Shown here in pieces: positions 35,140 through 46,532 of a DNA stretch of 64,000 nucleotides. The notes beneath the pieces were generated by a model, which saw nothing but the letters and a program-made list of their open reading frames with translations, made no database searches and was not told the origin of the DNA. Source of the stretch: Deinandra increscens subsp. villosa. Lineage: Eukaryota; Streptophyta; Magnoliopsida; Asterales; Asteraceae. The position numbers were made by a program, and so were the translations under genes. The DNA lies in the NCBI GenBank assembly GCA_039602395.1, contig JBCNJP010000006.1, positions 55,951,502 to 56,015,501 of the forward strand. Direction: 5' to 3'. Positions within the stretch are counted from its first letter, which is position 1. Each line of letters starts with the position of its first letter.

Positions 35140-36375
35140 ACAGGGGTTATTCCGTAAGGTGGTTACACTTTTAAGACGAATCATGCCGAAATTTCTTTTT
35201 TTAAAACTGGGTCCATAATTCCACACGTGTTAAAATATACCTTTGAATGTTAGGGTGTTACACATGTGGAATGCTCTTGGAAGATCTTTCATGTCGCCTC
35301 GTGTTTAAGCCTGGTTTTCCAAAACTCTCTATAACTGATGGGTCAAACTCATAGAAGTTGGTGGTCCCGCGCTATGATTTATCAAATACCCTTCACGCAA
35401 AAATATTTATCTTTCTAACCATATTTCTATTCCATATAGTATTTAATTATGTATAATAATACACAAACATCAATGGAATATAAATAAAACTAATTAAAGA
35501 ATACTAAGGCTATCCATGGTCATAAAGCTTCTTGAGGGTTCCATAATATTTAAATCATCAAAATGTGTAGTCATAACACCCTCGTATTTCAAGAAAATAT
35601 AGAGGGAGACGTGATGAAGACAACGCTATGGAGAGATTTAAAACCCATAACGTCTCGAGAAAACGGTATGCCCGAACGCTATAGCTAGACTTTATGAGAG
35701 GCATATAACATTATAACATTATGACGCCCATTAATACTGGCGGCCTAATATGGAAAAGTGATATTTGATATCCAAACCATGCATGTGCCCCTATCACTAT
35801 AATCAATCATGACGACAACGGATTAGATAGATACATGATGCCTACCTTCTCCCCGTTCTTACCGGTATTTTATTTTCATCAAATCATATTTACATAAAAA
35901 CAAGCAGAAACAAACATTAAAATAAATAAATATACATTAAACAAACAAAAAAGACTAACACATGGTAAGTTTTAAATTCAAGCTAAACATATCGAAAGTG
36001 CTACTTGAATTTGTACGAAAATCATATGAATTTATGTCTTGACCCGACCCGTTTTGTAGAAGAAAACCCGAAAGAGTTAAATTATATGGTTATCATCTTT
36101 CTCATGAGCTAATGTGCTCCCAAATCATATCTACTAATTGCTTATGACTTTGTAGTCTAGTAGCATGATGATTGTCCTTTCATATAAAATGATAAAAGTT
36201 TAAATCTTTGCAAGTACAATGTTGATGATATTTGATGAAAAAATTGATGTTAATAAAGGGTATCCATAAACTTTTCTATGACACAAGAAAACGCGATAAA
36301 TATATATATATATATATATATATAAATTACTAATAACTTTTATTAAATTATACATCAACATTCAATATTTGTTTC
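35140..36375. other. 3' flank of the PPR gene, no gene seen
   Basis: AT-rich sequence with a (TA)n tract at 36300-36323. No gene, RNA or bounded transposon could be supported. A few CATAACGYC/GGCGTTATG-like words at about 35570-35730 recall the MITE at 46213, but no paired ends were found. Confidence 0.4.
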
Positions 36376-38289
36376 CTAGTCTCCTATGTCAAGAAATGCC
36401 TCAGGAGCATACCCAAAAACTCTCAGATCTTCTGTTATCATCTCCACAGTCGAATATATCTCATCAGATCGAAAGTGCGATCTATCTCGTGCCACGAACT
36501 CGTAAACCGTGCCATAAATCTCTATACAACTCGACCCGGGGATTTTTGTTACCCCCCTAATCCTCATTATAGTTCTTAATTCATGTAAATCATCCCATCT
36601 ATTGCAGGCTGCATATATGTTACATAACAATACATAAACTCCACCATTCTCTGGCTCTAATTCAACAAGTTTCTTGGCTGCTATTTCAGCCAAATCTACA
36701 TCTTTATGAATTCCACAAGCACCAAGAAGAGCACGCCAAACAACCGAATTTGGTCTAATCGGCATGCTGTTTATGAGATCATAAGCTTGGGCTAGAAGCC
36801 CGGCCCGGCCCAGAATATCAACCATGCACCCATAATGTTCAACCTCGGGCTCGATTCCATGGCGGATGGACATCTCAGCAAAAAACTTTCGGCCTTCATC
36901 CACCATACCCGCGTGAGTACACGCACATAGAACACCTAGGTAACAAACTTGATCAGGTTTTATTGATCCATTTAGCATCTCATTGAACATGTTAATAGCT
37001 TCATTTCCAAATCCATTAATAGCATAACCAACAATGATAGCAGTCCAAGTGAATTTATCTCTTTTGGGCATTTTCTTGAAAACATCCACTGCCTTACCCA
37101 CTTCCCCACATTTAAAATACATGTCTATAAGTGCATTTCCCACGAAAACGTCGTTTTTGATCTTGTTTTTGTCGATACAAACCTTAACCCACTCACCCAA
37201 CTCGAGTGCACCCATGTTGGCACAGGCTGTAAGAATGCTAACCATGGTGAACTCATCAGGTTTTACTTTTGCATCTTGCATATTCTTGAAAAGCATCAAA
37301 GCCTCCTTGAACTTGTTTTGCTTCACATACCCGTCGATCATTGCAGTCCACGAAACGGAATCTTTCACAGGCATTTGGTCAAAGAACTCCCGAGCCAGGT
37401 CAAGTTTCCCCAGATTAACAAACCCTGACAATATTACAGTCCAAGAAATAACATCTGTCGTTTTCATGTTCTTGAAGACCGCCAATGCCGCATCCATTTC
37501 CCCACAGGCTGCATAGGCATCAACTAAAGCATTATTTAACACCAAATTCGGTTCGATTTTTCCATCCAGGATGTATCCATGAACGTGCTTGCAACCGTTG
37601 GTGTCCTTTAACTTTGAGTAAACTGATAGCATTGAAACAAGAGTGACACAAGTAGGCATGATTCTTCTCTTCTCCATTTCATAAAAAAGCTTTCTTGATT
37701 CATGAAACAGTCTGCTTCTATTGTAGCCTGCAATCATGATATTCCAATTCCAAATGATGGTATTGCTTTTCAAACATGTATCAAAAACCACTCTAGCATC
37801 ATTCATAATCTCACACAACACATACATGTGTATCAATGACGTTTCGACAGATGGATTACAAGCAAACCCGAACTTGCATACATGACAATGTATCCCCTTC
37901 CCACATTCCAACCCGACCCGTTTTGTAAACCCCTTTAGCAGAAACGGAAACGTGTAATTATCAGGCTTCATATCCCTCCTCAACATTTCGACATACATAG
38001 AGACGGCACATTCGGCACGGCTAGTGTGAGAGTAGCCTTTGATCATCATGTTCCAAATGAAAACTTTTGGTTCAGGAGTTTTGTCGAACACTTGGCGTGC
38101 ATAATCAACATTGCCCGGATTTTGAGTGCAACAGAAGATGATAAGTTTGAAACATAAGAAAGAGTCTAGGCTTACGCCTCTGACGAAAGCTTGCAGGTGG
38201 ATTTGCTTAAGTTGGTCCATCGATTTGCAGATTGAAATAAGATCAAGTAAAGGGCCGGTTTTCATCGTTGATACGAGCATGAAAATCAA
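36376..38289 (-). CDS. E-class pentatricopeptide repeat protein (At3g15930-like)
   Basis: An intronless 637-residue ORF, typical of the plant PPR family. PLS-type repeats run through most of the protein. Recognisable motifs are VFIWNMMIKGY, DVISWTVILSGF, DSVSWTAMIDGYV and DKFTWTAIIVGYA, each followed by a P-D/x-x-x motif. After the repeats come the E/E+ hallmarks: VEHYGCMVDILGRAG, then NSVVWRALLGACGIH, then GGVYVLLCNIYAA and the GSSCIEI block. It ends shortly after the E+ region without a DYW deaminase domain. Such proteins act in organelle RNA editing and recruit a DYW partner. Start: the Met at 38289 precedes a possible second one, MKTG, nine codons on. No strong targeting peptide is evident from sequence alone. 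It resembles Arabidopsis At3g15930 as I remember it. Divergent from the gene at 38748. Confidence 0.93.
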   Translation of the reverse strand: MIFMLVSTMKTGPLLDLISICKSMDQLKQIHLQAFVRGVSLDSFLCFKLIIFCCTQNPGNVDYARQVFDKTPEPKVFIWNMMIKGYSHTSRAECAVSMYVEMLRRDMKPDNYTFPFLLKGFTKRVGLECGKGIHCHVCKFGFACNPSVETSLIHMYVLCEIMNDARVVFDTCLKSNTIIWNWNIMIAGYNRSRLFHESRKLFYEMEKRRIMPTCVTLVSMLSVYSKLKDTNGCKHVHGYILDGKIEPNLVLNNALVDAYAACGEMDAALAVFKNMKTTDVISWTVILSGFVNLGKLDLAREFFDQMPVKDSVSWTAMIDGYVKQNKFKEALMLFKNMQDAKVKPDEFTMVSILTACANMGALELGEWVKVCIDKNKIKNDVFVGNALIDMYFKCGEVGKAVDVFKKMPKRDKFTWTAIIVGYAINGFGNEAINMFNEMLNGSIKPDQVCYLGVLCACTHAGMVDEGRKFFAEMSIRHGIEPEVEHYGCMVDILGRAGLLAQAYDLINSMPIRPNSVVWRALLGACGIHKDVDLAEIAAKKLVELEPENGGVYVLLCNIYAACNRWDDLHELRTIMRIRGVTKIPGSSCIEIYGTVYEFVARDRSHFRSDEIYSTVEMITEDLRVFGYAPEAFLDIGD

Positions 38290-38747
38290 GTTTTTTTCGA
38301 GAACGACTAGTAAAACAATGAAGAAATAAAGTCACGACCATGAGTGCTTAGTCATGGCCGTGAGTTTTGACAGAACCATTTCTTTAACTGTTGAGCAAAA
38401 ACGTGAACTTCGGTCAGGATTTAAAGTTCGTGGAAAGGAGACCTCTTCTTCTCGGTCTATCCATTTTTCACTTGAATCCCCCCATGAAAACCATTTATCA
38501 CTACAAAAATTCGTGGCAAAAATTCAAGTCTTTTATTGATCAAAAGTTGATTTAAAAGTAGAATAAAAAAGTATCACCTACTCTAAAAAATTAAACAATG
38601 TAAGAAAATAACATTTCCCTTTTTACCATTAAATATTGAGATTTGAGCCTTCAATTTAGGTACACATAGATGATAGACCACTCATTTACCAGATAAACTA
38701 ACGAGAAGACATAAAAGGTAAGGGATAAAGCGAACGTCTCACCAGTC
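38290..38747. promoter_or_regulatory. Head-to-head intergenic region, 458 bp
   Basis: This separates the start codons of the PPR gene (minus) and the small plastid gene (plus), so both promoters must lie here. It is AT-rich with no repeat. I see no clear single TATA box for either gene. A shared bidirectional promoter is an inference from spacing. Confidence 0.45.
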
Positions 38748-39257
38748 ATGACGTCAGCGATCCAAGCACCCCTTGTACGGTTGTTGGCGACGGTTACCAC
38801 CACACAGCACGTTGCGAACCCGAGCAAGTCGTTCGCCGCCCGTGTCACGGCGGCGCCATCACCGGCTTCCGGCGGTAGGCGCTTTGCCGTCGCCGCTTCC
38901 AGATCCACAAAAGACGAAGCAAATTCAAATTCAAATTCGAAAGCAGTAGATGATCCCGCGTCTCAGGTCAGGTTCTAATCGAAGCTTATTCATGAAATCT
39001 GTCTTCTTCGATACGTTTTCAGTTGGATTGATTGATTGATTGATTGCTTTGATAAATAAATAAATAAACAGGATGATGATGTGAGCTTTCTGTTGAAGCT
39101 CGGAGGCGGATCGGTTGCAGGTGCAGCTGCGATAAAATACGGCAGCATCCTTGTGCCGGAGATAACACGGCCGAACATCATACAAGCCCTAATTATGATT
39201 TCTACTCCTGTTATTGTAGCTCTTTTAATTTTAATCAAACAAAGCCGTGTTAATTAA
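38748..39257 (+). CDS. Small predicted plastid membrane protein, two exons
   Basis: Exon 1 is 38748-38966 (73 codons, ending CAG|gtcagg). Exon 2 is 39072-39257 (61 codons plus stop, after aacag|). The joined protein has 134 residues. The N-terminal ~55 residues are rich in S, T, A and R with almost no acid (for example PSKSFAARVTAAPSPASGG), like a chloroplast transit peptide. A variable D/N/S linker follows, then a conserved-looking end: SFLLKLGGGSVAGAAAIKYG, PEITRPN, and a single hydrophobic segment (about residues 109-128) closing with KQSR. This fits a small thylakoid or envelope single-span protein. I do not recognise a named family and claim no function. The intron contains a short (GATT)n run. 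Confidence 0.75.
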
Positions 39258-39830
39258 TCAACATTAACACCACCACTCCACCACTTTGTTGTTTCAAATT
39301 AATAATCAATCATCATTTTGATTGTTACATATATATAATCCACACATCTTATAAGAAGATTAGACTATATGTAATGTAATAGGTTAGTAAGTGAGCATAA
39401 AGTTCTGTTCCGTAGAAGTAGATGGTGTTAATGTTTTTGTGGCCGGATCAGACGGTTAAACCGGGAACCGCAATCGCTAGGGGTCGGTTGACCACCTTTC
39501 CGTCGCCTTTTAATTAACGGTATGTGGCGGTCCAGTTAGAAATGGGCTTTATAGCTTAAAAGTGCATAATACATAACGTCTTATAACGCCTCATATTTTA
39601 CTTTTATTTTTATAAAAAAAAAACTTCTATAAATTCCTTCTCAAATAAAAGAAAAGGGATTCAAAATTGGACAAATCACAACTAACCCAGCAAGGCGCTA
39701 TAAACATAACACGAAAACAAGTTCGGGGTGCTATAGCGCCCTTGCGTAATAGTGTTATGACATGAAAGAGACGCTATAAGAGGAGTTTTACACTCACCAC
39801 GTATAGTCTTACTTTTTCATTCTGTCACCC

Positions 39831-40008
39831 AAATTTGATCTTGTGTCATTTGTTGGTGGATTGAGTGACATTAAAAAATGTGTTTAGCTGTCAGATAGAT
39901 ACTTTAAAAAAAAGAATGTAAATTTGATCTTGTGTCATTTGTTGGTGGTTTGAGTGACACTAAAAAATGTGTTTAGCTATCAGATAAATACTTTAAAAAA
40001 GAATACGG
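39831..40008. repeat. 89-bp tandem duplication
   Basis: AAATTTGATCTTGTGTCATT begins at 39831 and again at 39920. The two copies differ at only a few positions, including TGGATTG/TGGTTTG and GCTGTC/GCTATC. Confidence 0.9.
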
Positions 40009-40159
40009 TAGATGTCGATTTCGATAAACAAGTTTGATTGATCCTTCATTTTCGTGATTTGCTAATTTTGTTACCTCTAGGCGTTTGCTTCTTTTTTGTT
40101 GAACCTTATACATACAGACAATGGATGTTTCTTCTCAACTGTATAAATAGGGTGACTTT

Positions 40160-40352
40160 ATAGAGCTTTGAGCAAATGGATGAATCTTTGAGTAACAATA
40201 AGGTTGTTTGCTATATGATCTGGAGGTCACCAATTCGAGTCTAATAAGCCTCTTGCGTAAATGCATAGTACGGATCCATACGTCAGGCCCGAATGACCCG
40301 ACGCCTCCCACCAGTGCATGCAGGAGTCTAGTGCACCAGAATTTCCCATTAT
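40160..40352 (+). mobile_element. Au-like SINE remnant
   Basis: A pol III B-box-like GGTCACCAATTCGAGTC at 40226-40242 is followed by AGCCTCTTGCGTAAATGCA, then CGGATCCATACG, and ends AGTCTAGTGCACCAG. The order of AGCCTCTTGC..AAATG and TAGTGCACC blocks matches the plant Au SINE family as I know it. It is diverged and has no active coding content. Confidence 0.55.
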
Positions 40353-40860
40353 GAGAAAAACAATGAAAAAATGGATAAAAAATGTTGCATGCCATAACTA
40401 AAGCTACTCATAAATAAGAACATATGATAGCATAACAATCCTGAGATAATGGGGCTTTGAAGAGTTAAAAGAAATCAAGGTATTAACACTGCTGTTCATG
40501 AACATTATTTCAATCTTAATAAAATCTAAATCAAATCTCAAATGCCCATTCAGGTAACTCACCATATTTGTCACGACCAATGAACTAGCAATCGTAGGTG
40601 CAAAGCTAGGAATTCTTGTGGAGTATGAGTGTTTTAAAATACATGAATCGACCGTAATCTAAGTTTCCACCAAAACTTGAAGATTTGATTCCTAAATAAG
40701 TGAATAATTCTTCACGAGGTTTTTCAATTTCCATTTCTTCGACAGAATCCGAGGAAGATGTACTAAGTTTTGGCAACCATTTGAAAGGGGGAGAAAATCT
40801 TTGGCTGCTATGTAATATGGACGGATGTATTAAGATATGCTCATCAGCTCAAAAGAGCAT

Positions 40861-43800
40861 CTAGAAGTTGTCTTTGAACCAATCTACAGCTCCTTTTACG
40901 ACAGACCTGCAGTTTCAAAGAGGCGTATTAACATCAGATAAAGATTCAAATCACCACTTTTTGGGAGTCTAAAATCATTAAACAAAAGAACTTTGTGGGT
41001 AAGAGCAGGTAAATTGGGAGGGAAAGGGAATAGAAAAATACCCGGCAAAATCTGTTAGCTTCTTCAACGGGTCATCTTGATCTTCAGAACTGTTACTTTC
41101 CTCAGCAACTGGTTTGACTTGAGTTTCTGTTGTTTTAGCTGCACAACACTAAGAACCTTTAATTCCCAGAATCATAGGAATCCTTAAATGCTAAAAATTA
41201 ACCGTCTTTTTTACGTGTTGTGTAGTTTGTTTGAATGTTTATGATATATATGATTGTCTTGAATCGGCATACCCAAAATGAAAATAAACTATTTTGTTTA
41301 ATTTTTGGTAACCGTGAAAATCCGTTCCTGGAATACTCGTGAGACACCGTCAACACTCTTGAGCATGTGGCTTTCAAAGGGGATGAAGGCGGGAAACCAA
41401 TGGATATAAACGCGGACTCAAAACACTTAACACCGGGCCCACCCCCCATAAAGGTTAAAAAAAACTTTTGGGGAAATGGAAATGTGATTATCAACATTAA
41501 ACAAAACATACCAGTTTGTTGGGCATTAGGGCGAGAGCGTGACCGGGTTGATGCAGGATTATTGAGAGAAGCAAGTTCTTCAAGAAGCTCACGTTCTTGG
41601 CCACTACTCCAACCAACATCAGCACAATGAAAATATGAGTGATTAGAGTAGGAGCATATAATATTATTGATCACATGACCTAACTACAGTTTGTAACTTT
41701 GACAGAAAATTATTTATTAAAAAGCATACCTGATTCGTTTTGGTATAGTAACTTTAACGGTGAATAAATGATCCCCACGAATGGAAGGTCTGTTCAATTT
41801 TGGAGCACCTTTCCTTGCCAAAACAAGAATATCACCTGGTTGAGTGCCTGCAGGGATTTGAAGTTCAGTCATCCCCTCAACTGTCTTCACCTGTTACAAT
41901 GCCATTGGATTAGATCGACAAATATATAAACAAAAGTTACATGCATATTTTATACAAGTAATACTAATTGGCAATAAAAAAAACAAAATTTATTACCTTG
42001 GCAACAGTCCCCAATATAGCATCTAGATAAGAAATTGAGATGGACGAAAGTAGATTAATTCCGTCTCTTTGGATCTCTGGAATTTCTTCAACATTGAGGT
42101 AGACGTAAAGATCTCCAGGAGGACCTCTGGTCAAAAGGAAAGAAATACATACAAAATGTTGAATTATGAAAAAGTTTAGCAAATGTCATATTATTTAATA
42201 GACAGCCAAGACATGTTGTGAAGGTTGAATCTACCCTTATTATAAATCGTCAAACAAACCAAAGTGGATTATAATAGAAGTATCATAGTATCTCCTTGAT
42301 ATATCCAAAAGACCATGAAATACCCACATATTCTCTACACTTCTACTCATTTCATTATATATCCAAAGACTAGGCAATACCAGCATATTCTCTACACTTC
42401 TACTCATTTCGTTCATACAATGACACTCTTGGGATAGCGGTAAGGTGTGTCCTCATATCACCCTCCCCATATCCTACTATTGAGTGGGATATTGCTAGGT
42501 ATGTTTGTTTGTTTGTTTGTTTATAGATGAAAACTCTGATATGTTTCATTCTTTCTTGAAAATAAAAATCATTTTCTGAACATATTGATCAACACCATAT
42601 TATCTTAGTGACGTGCTGAAAAAAGGTTGGGAAAAAATCTCTTAAATATGAATAAAAGGTGATCTCCTAAATATACAAGTTATACAAGTATGAAACTATG
42701 TTGAGCCCATTAGCCATAAACTAAATTAACTAATATATACAACTAACATGTATTCCTGCCACAAGTTATACAAGTATGAAACTATGTTGAGCCCATTAGC
42801 CATAAACTAAATTAACTAATATATACAACTAACATGTATTCCTGCCACTCTGCCAAGCCTTTGTATATTTGTCGATGATGTACTGGACTTGGTTTTCCCA
42901 TCTCTGTATAATAGTGTTTATTAGTTGAAGTCATTGGTTGTGGATTACTAATTAGGTGTCATTGTTAGATGGATCTAGTCTTTGAGCTGGCCTCCGTGAA
43001 GGTTTTGTTGCTGTCCTTTAATATCCATGAGTTGGTGTTGCGTGGTTTTGAGTTGTTTTAGCACTTAAATGTCAAGCCTGCCAACCTATTTGATTTAAGC
43101 TAGCTAGAATTAACAAAACTAGTCCAAGATTTGTTAGTTTATGTGATTTTCTTTTCCTTAAGATGATCATCATTCCTCTCTATCTACAGATTCTATACGT
43201 TTTCTAATTTTGCAACATAAAAAATTAATGTTCATGTATATTTGTCTATTACTCCAAATTTGGTCATTTGTTTGGTAGAGTTGCTTTTTTTTCCTGAATC
43301 ACCATCAAAAGGTTCTATAAAAGAGGCGAGCCCAATTGATACTTTTCTTACTAATACGACGTGTTTGATGGAAGTGGTAGACTGAACTTCACCAGGTTGC
43401 AACACACGGGGAATTAACCTTGTTACCTTACTAGTGACAAGATGTGGCATTAAGGCTTAAGCTACCTTCTACTAAACAGTAATCACAGATACATACACAG
43501 TTATATTTAGTTATATCTCCTAAGAAAGCTCATAGGAAACATACCCTTTTGGACCAGCATCACCTTCACCAGTAACTCTAAGGATGCTTCCTTTGCTGAC
43601 TCCGGGAGGAATTTTGACTCTAATATCTTTCTTCACGCGAATACGCCCTTCACCAGAGCACTTTCGGCAGAATTCAGATATCATCTCACCATTTCCATTA
43701 CAATTAGGGCATACAGAAACCTACATATCAACCAATCGTGAGCCACTGCATATAAATCATGTTCTCCAGATTAAATTTTTTAATGAAAAGTGACCATTTA

Positions 43801-45927
43801 GTAAAACTCCTCAATTACCTGTGAGAACATACCAAAAGGTGTTTGCTCTGTTCTCATAACTTGACCTCTGCCACCACACGTTGAACATATTCTCATTTTG
43901 GACCCCACTTTTGCTCCCGTTCCAGTGCATGCATCACATGTTTCAAGATGAGATAATTCAAATTCCTTTTCAGTCCCAGATATTGCTGCTGCAAATTCTA
44001 ATGTCATGTCATATCTGCGAATACATCAATTTTGTCAACCCGTTTTCTTAGCCTTATAAATAAACAATTAATACCAATATATAAACTCACCGTATATCTT
44101 CGCCTTTAATAACAGTAGTGGCACGACGTCCTCCGAATCCAGTAGAGTCACCGCCAGCAAATCCTCCCATACTAGTTCCAAAGAAGGTCTCAAAGAGATC
44201 AAACGGATTCGTCTATGACAATATAAAAGAATAATCAGCAAAATAGAAGGATTTATGCTACATTTTTTCCATCTGAAAAAGAAAAAAGAAATAAAAAGCT
44301 AATTATGGGTAGTACCGCATAAGCACCAGATTGTCCACCTACTGTGCTTTTAACTCCATCTTCACCATACCGATCATACATGGCTCTTTTCTTGTCATCT
44401 GACAGAACCTGACAATCTCACACTTCAGCATTGAAGGAATTGTAAAACTCTGTAACACGATTTATTTTATGAAACGACAAATAGAACAATCAAAATTTTA
44501 TTGAGTGAACAACATACAAAAAAGTGTGAAATAAAGAAAAACTGGAATGCAAAAGGTTGTGCCCTAAACATACCTCATAGGCAGCACTGATCTCCTTAAA
44601 CTTTTCAGTAGCTCCAGGTTGTTTATTGACATCTGGATGATACTAGAAGGAACAGAAATATTTGCACATCATGAGTATTGTAGAGGTTAAAGTGTAAGCA
44701 ACAACAGTGACATCTCAGCAGATTCAGAATGAAAAGTACATTTATACATACATAAGATAACAATGCATTGGAGTCCTGTGACTACATAGTTAACAGGTTT
44801 TACGAGGCCTGCAGAATTCCAAGACTTAGGACTGTACTAAAGACTCGACAACAGAATGGTTTGGCTGACATCACAAAATGAATAGCAGATCCTTGTTAAA
44901 ATAAGATTAGATGAATATTTTCAAATTCAGATTTACCATAGTGTTCTGATGCAGTGGAAGCACAACCGAGGCGCATGCCTTCGGCCAGGTGCAATCGAGG
45001 GAGGACGCAAGATCTTTTCTTTTTGTAACTTCTTTAACTTTTATTTATTTATTTAGGTTCTAACCAATAAGTTGGTGATGATGAACAATAAAAGTCATTT
45101 ATTTTCTGTGAACTGTTATTAGCTTTTAACTTTTAAACTTTTGGTATCAACTTGATGATTCTAATCGCTACTTCTATTAGGTTTTCAATCATATCTGTGG
45201 AATGGTGCCATCTTTATATCTTCTCTCTATCAAATATATTACCAAGGGCACTAGAATGCATTTTCTTAGGGCGTCTTAATGGTGGTGAAGCTATAAAATT
45301 GTGTTGATTTCTAAACACATTGATGAGTGATGACATCAATTGTAAACAAGTAAACAATAAAACAAGTGATCAACCATACATAAATGTTAAAACACATCAA
45401 CTGTAATTAAGAAAAGTGATAGAGTGCTTGAATCTTCTTCAAGTACACACATTATAATACTATTCAATTGAGATATGATTTGTTCACATGAATCTTAATT
45501 AGTTAACCTGAAGCCTATAAACTGATCTCAATCAATTCCAGAATTAGCACATGAAAACAATGCACAGATCAAATCAATTCCCCTAATTAATAACAACAGA
45601 AACCCTAACATATACCTGACGAGCTAATTTCCGGTAGGCGGCTTTAATGTCTTTACCGGTGGCAGACTTGGGGACTCCGAGAGTGGAGTAATAATCCGCC
45701 GCCGCGAACACGACGAATCCTCCACATCGTTTGCCGCACAACTTCTTATTGAACTGTGAAGACGACGAAGAGAACGAGACGGAATTACTACTCTTGTTGT
45801 TATTGGTGGTGCGAGTGAAGACGAGTGTTCCGCCGCCGAAGAAGGAGGAATTGGATGATGGAGAAGGTGAGGGGTCGCGAATGAAGGTGAGGGGGGAGGA
45901 AGGGAGGAGTGCGAAAGATGTGGCCAT
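40861..45927 (-). CDS. Plastid type-A DnaJ/Hsp40 co-chaperone (DJA7-like)
   Basis: Eleven exons, all GT-AG, in phase: 45616-45927, 44574-44642, 44316-44408, 44091-44212, 43819-44014, 43545-43720, 41997-42126, 41730-41890, 41512-41606, 41042-41138, 40861-40906. They give 498 residues. Residues 1 to about 75 are S/T/N-rich and basic, a likely chloroplast transit peptide. The J domain starts at DYYSTLGVPKSATGKDIKAA with HPD at about 106-108. A G/F-rich linker (NPFDLFETFFGTSMGGF) follows. Four zinc-binding CxxCxGxG repeats are complete: CDACTGTG, CSTCGGRG, CPNCNGNG, CRKCSGEG. The C-terminal substrate-binding domain has IPPGVSKGSILRVTGEGDAG and GPPGDLYVYLNV. The tail ends SVVKGAVDWFKDNF. The protein should stimulate plastid Hsp70 and bind unfolded substrates. 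Length and tail favour the DJA7 (At1g80030) type over shorter DJA5/6, but subfamily is not certain. Confidence 0.95.
42301..42420. repeat. 58-bp direct duplication in DnaJ intron 6
   Basis: ATATCCAAA..., ending TATTCTCTACACTTCTACTC, occurs at 42301 and 42359, with differences in the middle. It is intronic. Confidence 0.7.
42675..42846. repeat. Perfect 86-bp tandem duplication in DnaJ intron 6
   Basis: The unit at 42675-42760 is followed at once by 42761-42846, with no difference I can see. Both start ACAAGTTATACAAGTATGAA and end ACATGTATTCCTGCC. It lies in the 1418-bp intron between exons 43545-43720 and 41997-42126. Perfect identity suggests a very recent event, or an assembly artefact. Confidence 0.9.
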
Positions 45928-46212
45928 TGTTGAAGTTGCTGGTTGGTGGAGTTAGAAGAGGAGGAAGAAGGGGAAGTGTTGGTGGATGATTGGGTTCATT
46001 TGATTTGAAAGATGGTGGTTGAAGGAGGGGGATTTTGGGTTAATTTGCAGGAAATGGAAGATGGTGGGTAGAAATGTAGAAGAAGAAGAAGAAAAGATGT
46101 GGCTATGTATCATCCAACGGGTATAAACGTCTAATCAATTCAGGCTAAATCACACTAGTTTCAAAACCTGTATGTTGTTAAGTTAGTGGTTTTAATTTTA
46201 TAAGTTTACTTA
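45928..46212 (-). promoter_or_regulatory. Upstream region of the DnaJ gene
   Basis: The 285 bp before the ATG is purine-rich on the plus strand (pyrimidine-rich on the coding strand), as in many plant 5' leaders. No confident TATA box. A Tourist MITE begins at 46213, so the promoter is short or includes transposon sequence. Confidence 0.4.
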
Positions 46213-46527
46213 GGCTATGTGTAATAGGGCGTTATGTCACCAAATTGCTAACATAAAGCCCCTTATAACACTCATTCTCACCCCCTGGGCGTTATGTTAA
46301 AAAAGTTGATCCATGGGCGTGAGGAGCATAACGTCCACCATGTTCTCCTTCATTGGTTCCATTAATTTTATATTTTTCTGATTGGCTCAATATTAATTGG
46401 GCAATAAATTAGAAAGGGGGTTATGGGGGTTATGACTACACCACTTTGCATTATAAAGCCCCTTTGCTGAGTCAGCATCCACATGTCATATAATGCCCCA
46501 TGAAGGGCTTTATGAGTACACATAGCC
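46213..46527. mobile_element. Tourist-like MITE, TSD TTA
   Basis: Ends GGCTATGTGTA (left) and TACACATAGCC (right), 315 bp, with TTA at 46210-46212 and 46528-46530. The interior carries GGGCGTTATG and ATAAAGCCCCTT words in both halves. It sits in the left target duplication of the adjacent Mutator element. Confidence 0.9.
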
Positions 46528-46532
46528 TTATA

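Larger units (their letters stand above)
39258..40860. other. Intergenic: tandem duplication and SINE, no gene
   Basis: Sequence between two convergent genes. It holds the 89-bp duplication at 39831-40008 and the SINE-like copy at about 40160-40352. GGCGCTATA/TATAGCGCC words at about 39690-39780 suggest a worn MITE, but no paired ends were defined. Confidence 0.5.

Noticed and set aside
35506..35740. A MITE related to the one at 46213
   Set aside because: The left side starts GGCTATCCATGG after TAA, but no matching inverted right end was found.
37034..37516. 160-residue ORF on the plus strand
   Set aside because: It is the antisense shadow of the PPR gene, which has strong motif content on the minus strand.
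41198..41674. 158-residue minus-strand ORF as a separate gene
   Set aside because: It reads through exon 9 of the DnaJ gene and its neighbouring introns; splice sites define the real exon at 41512-41606.
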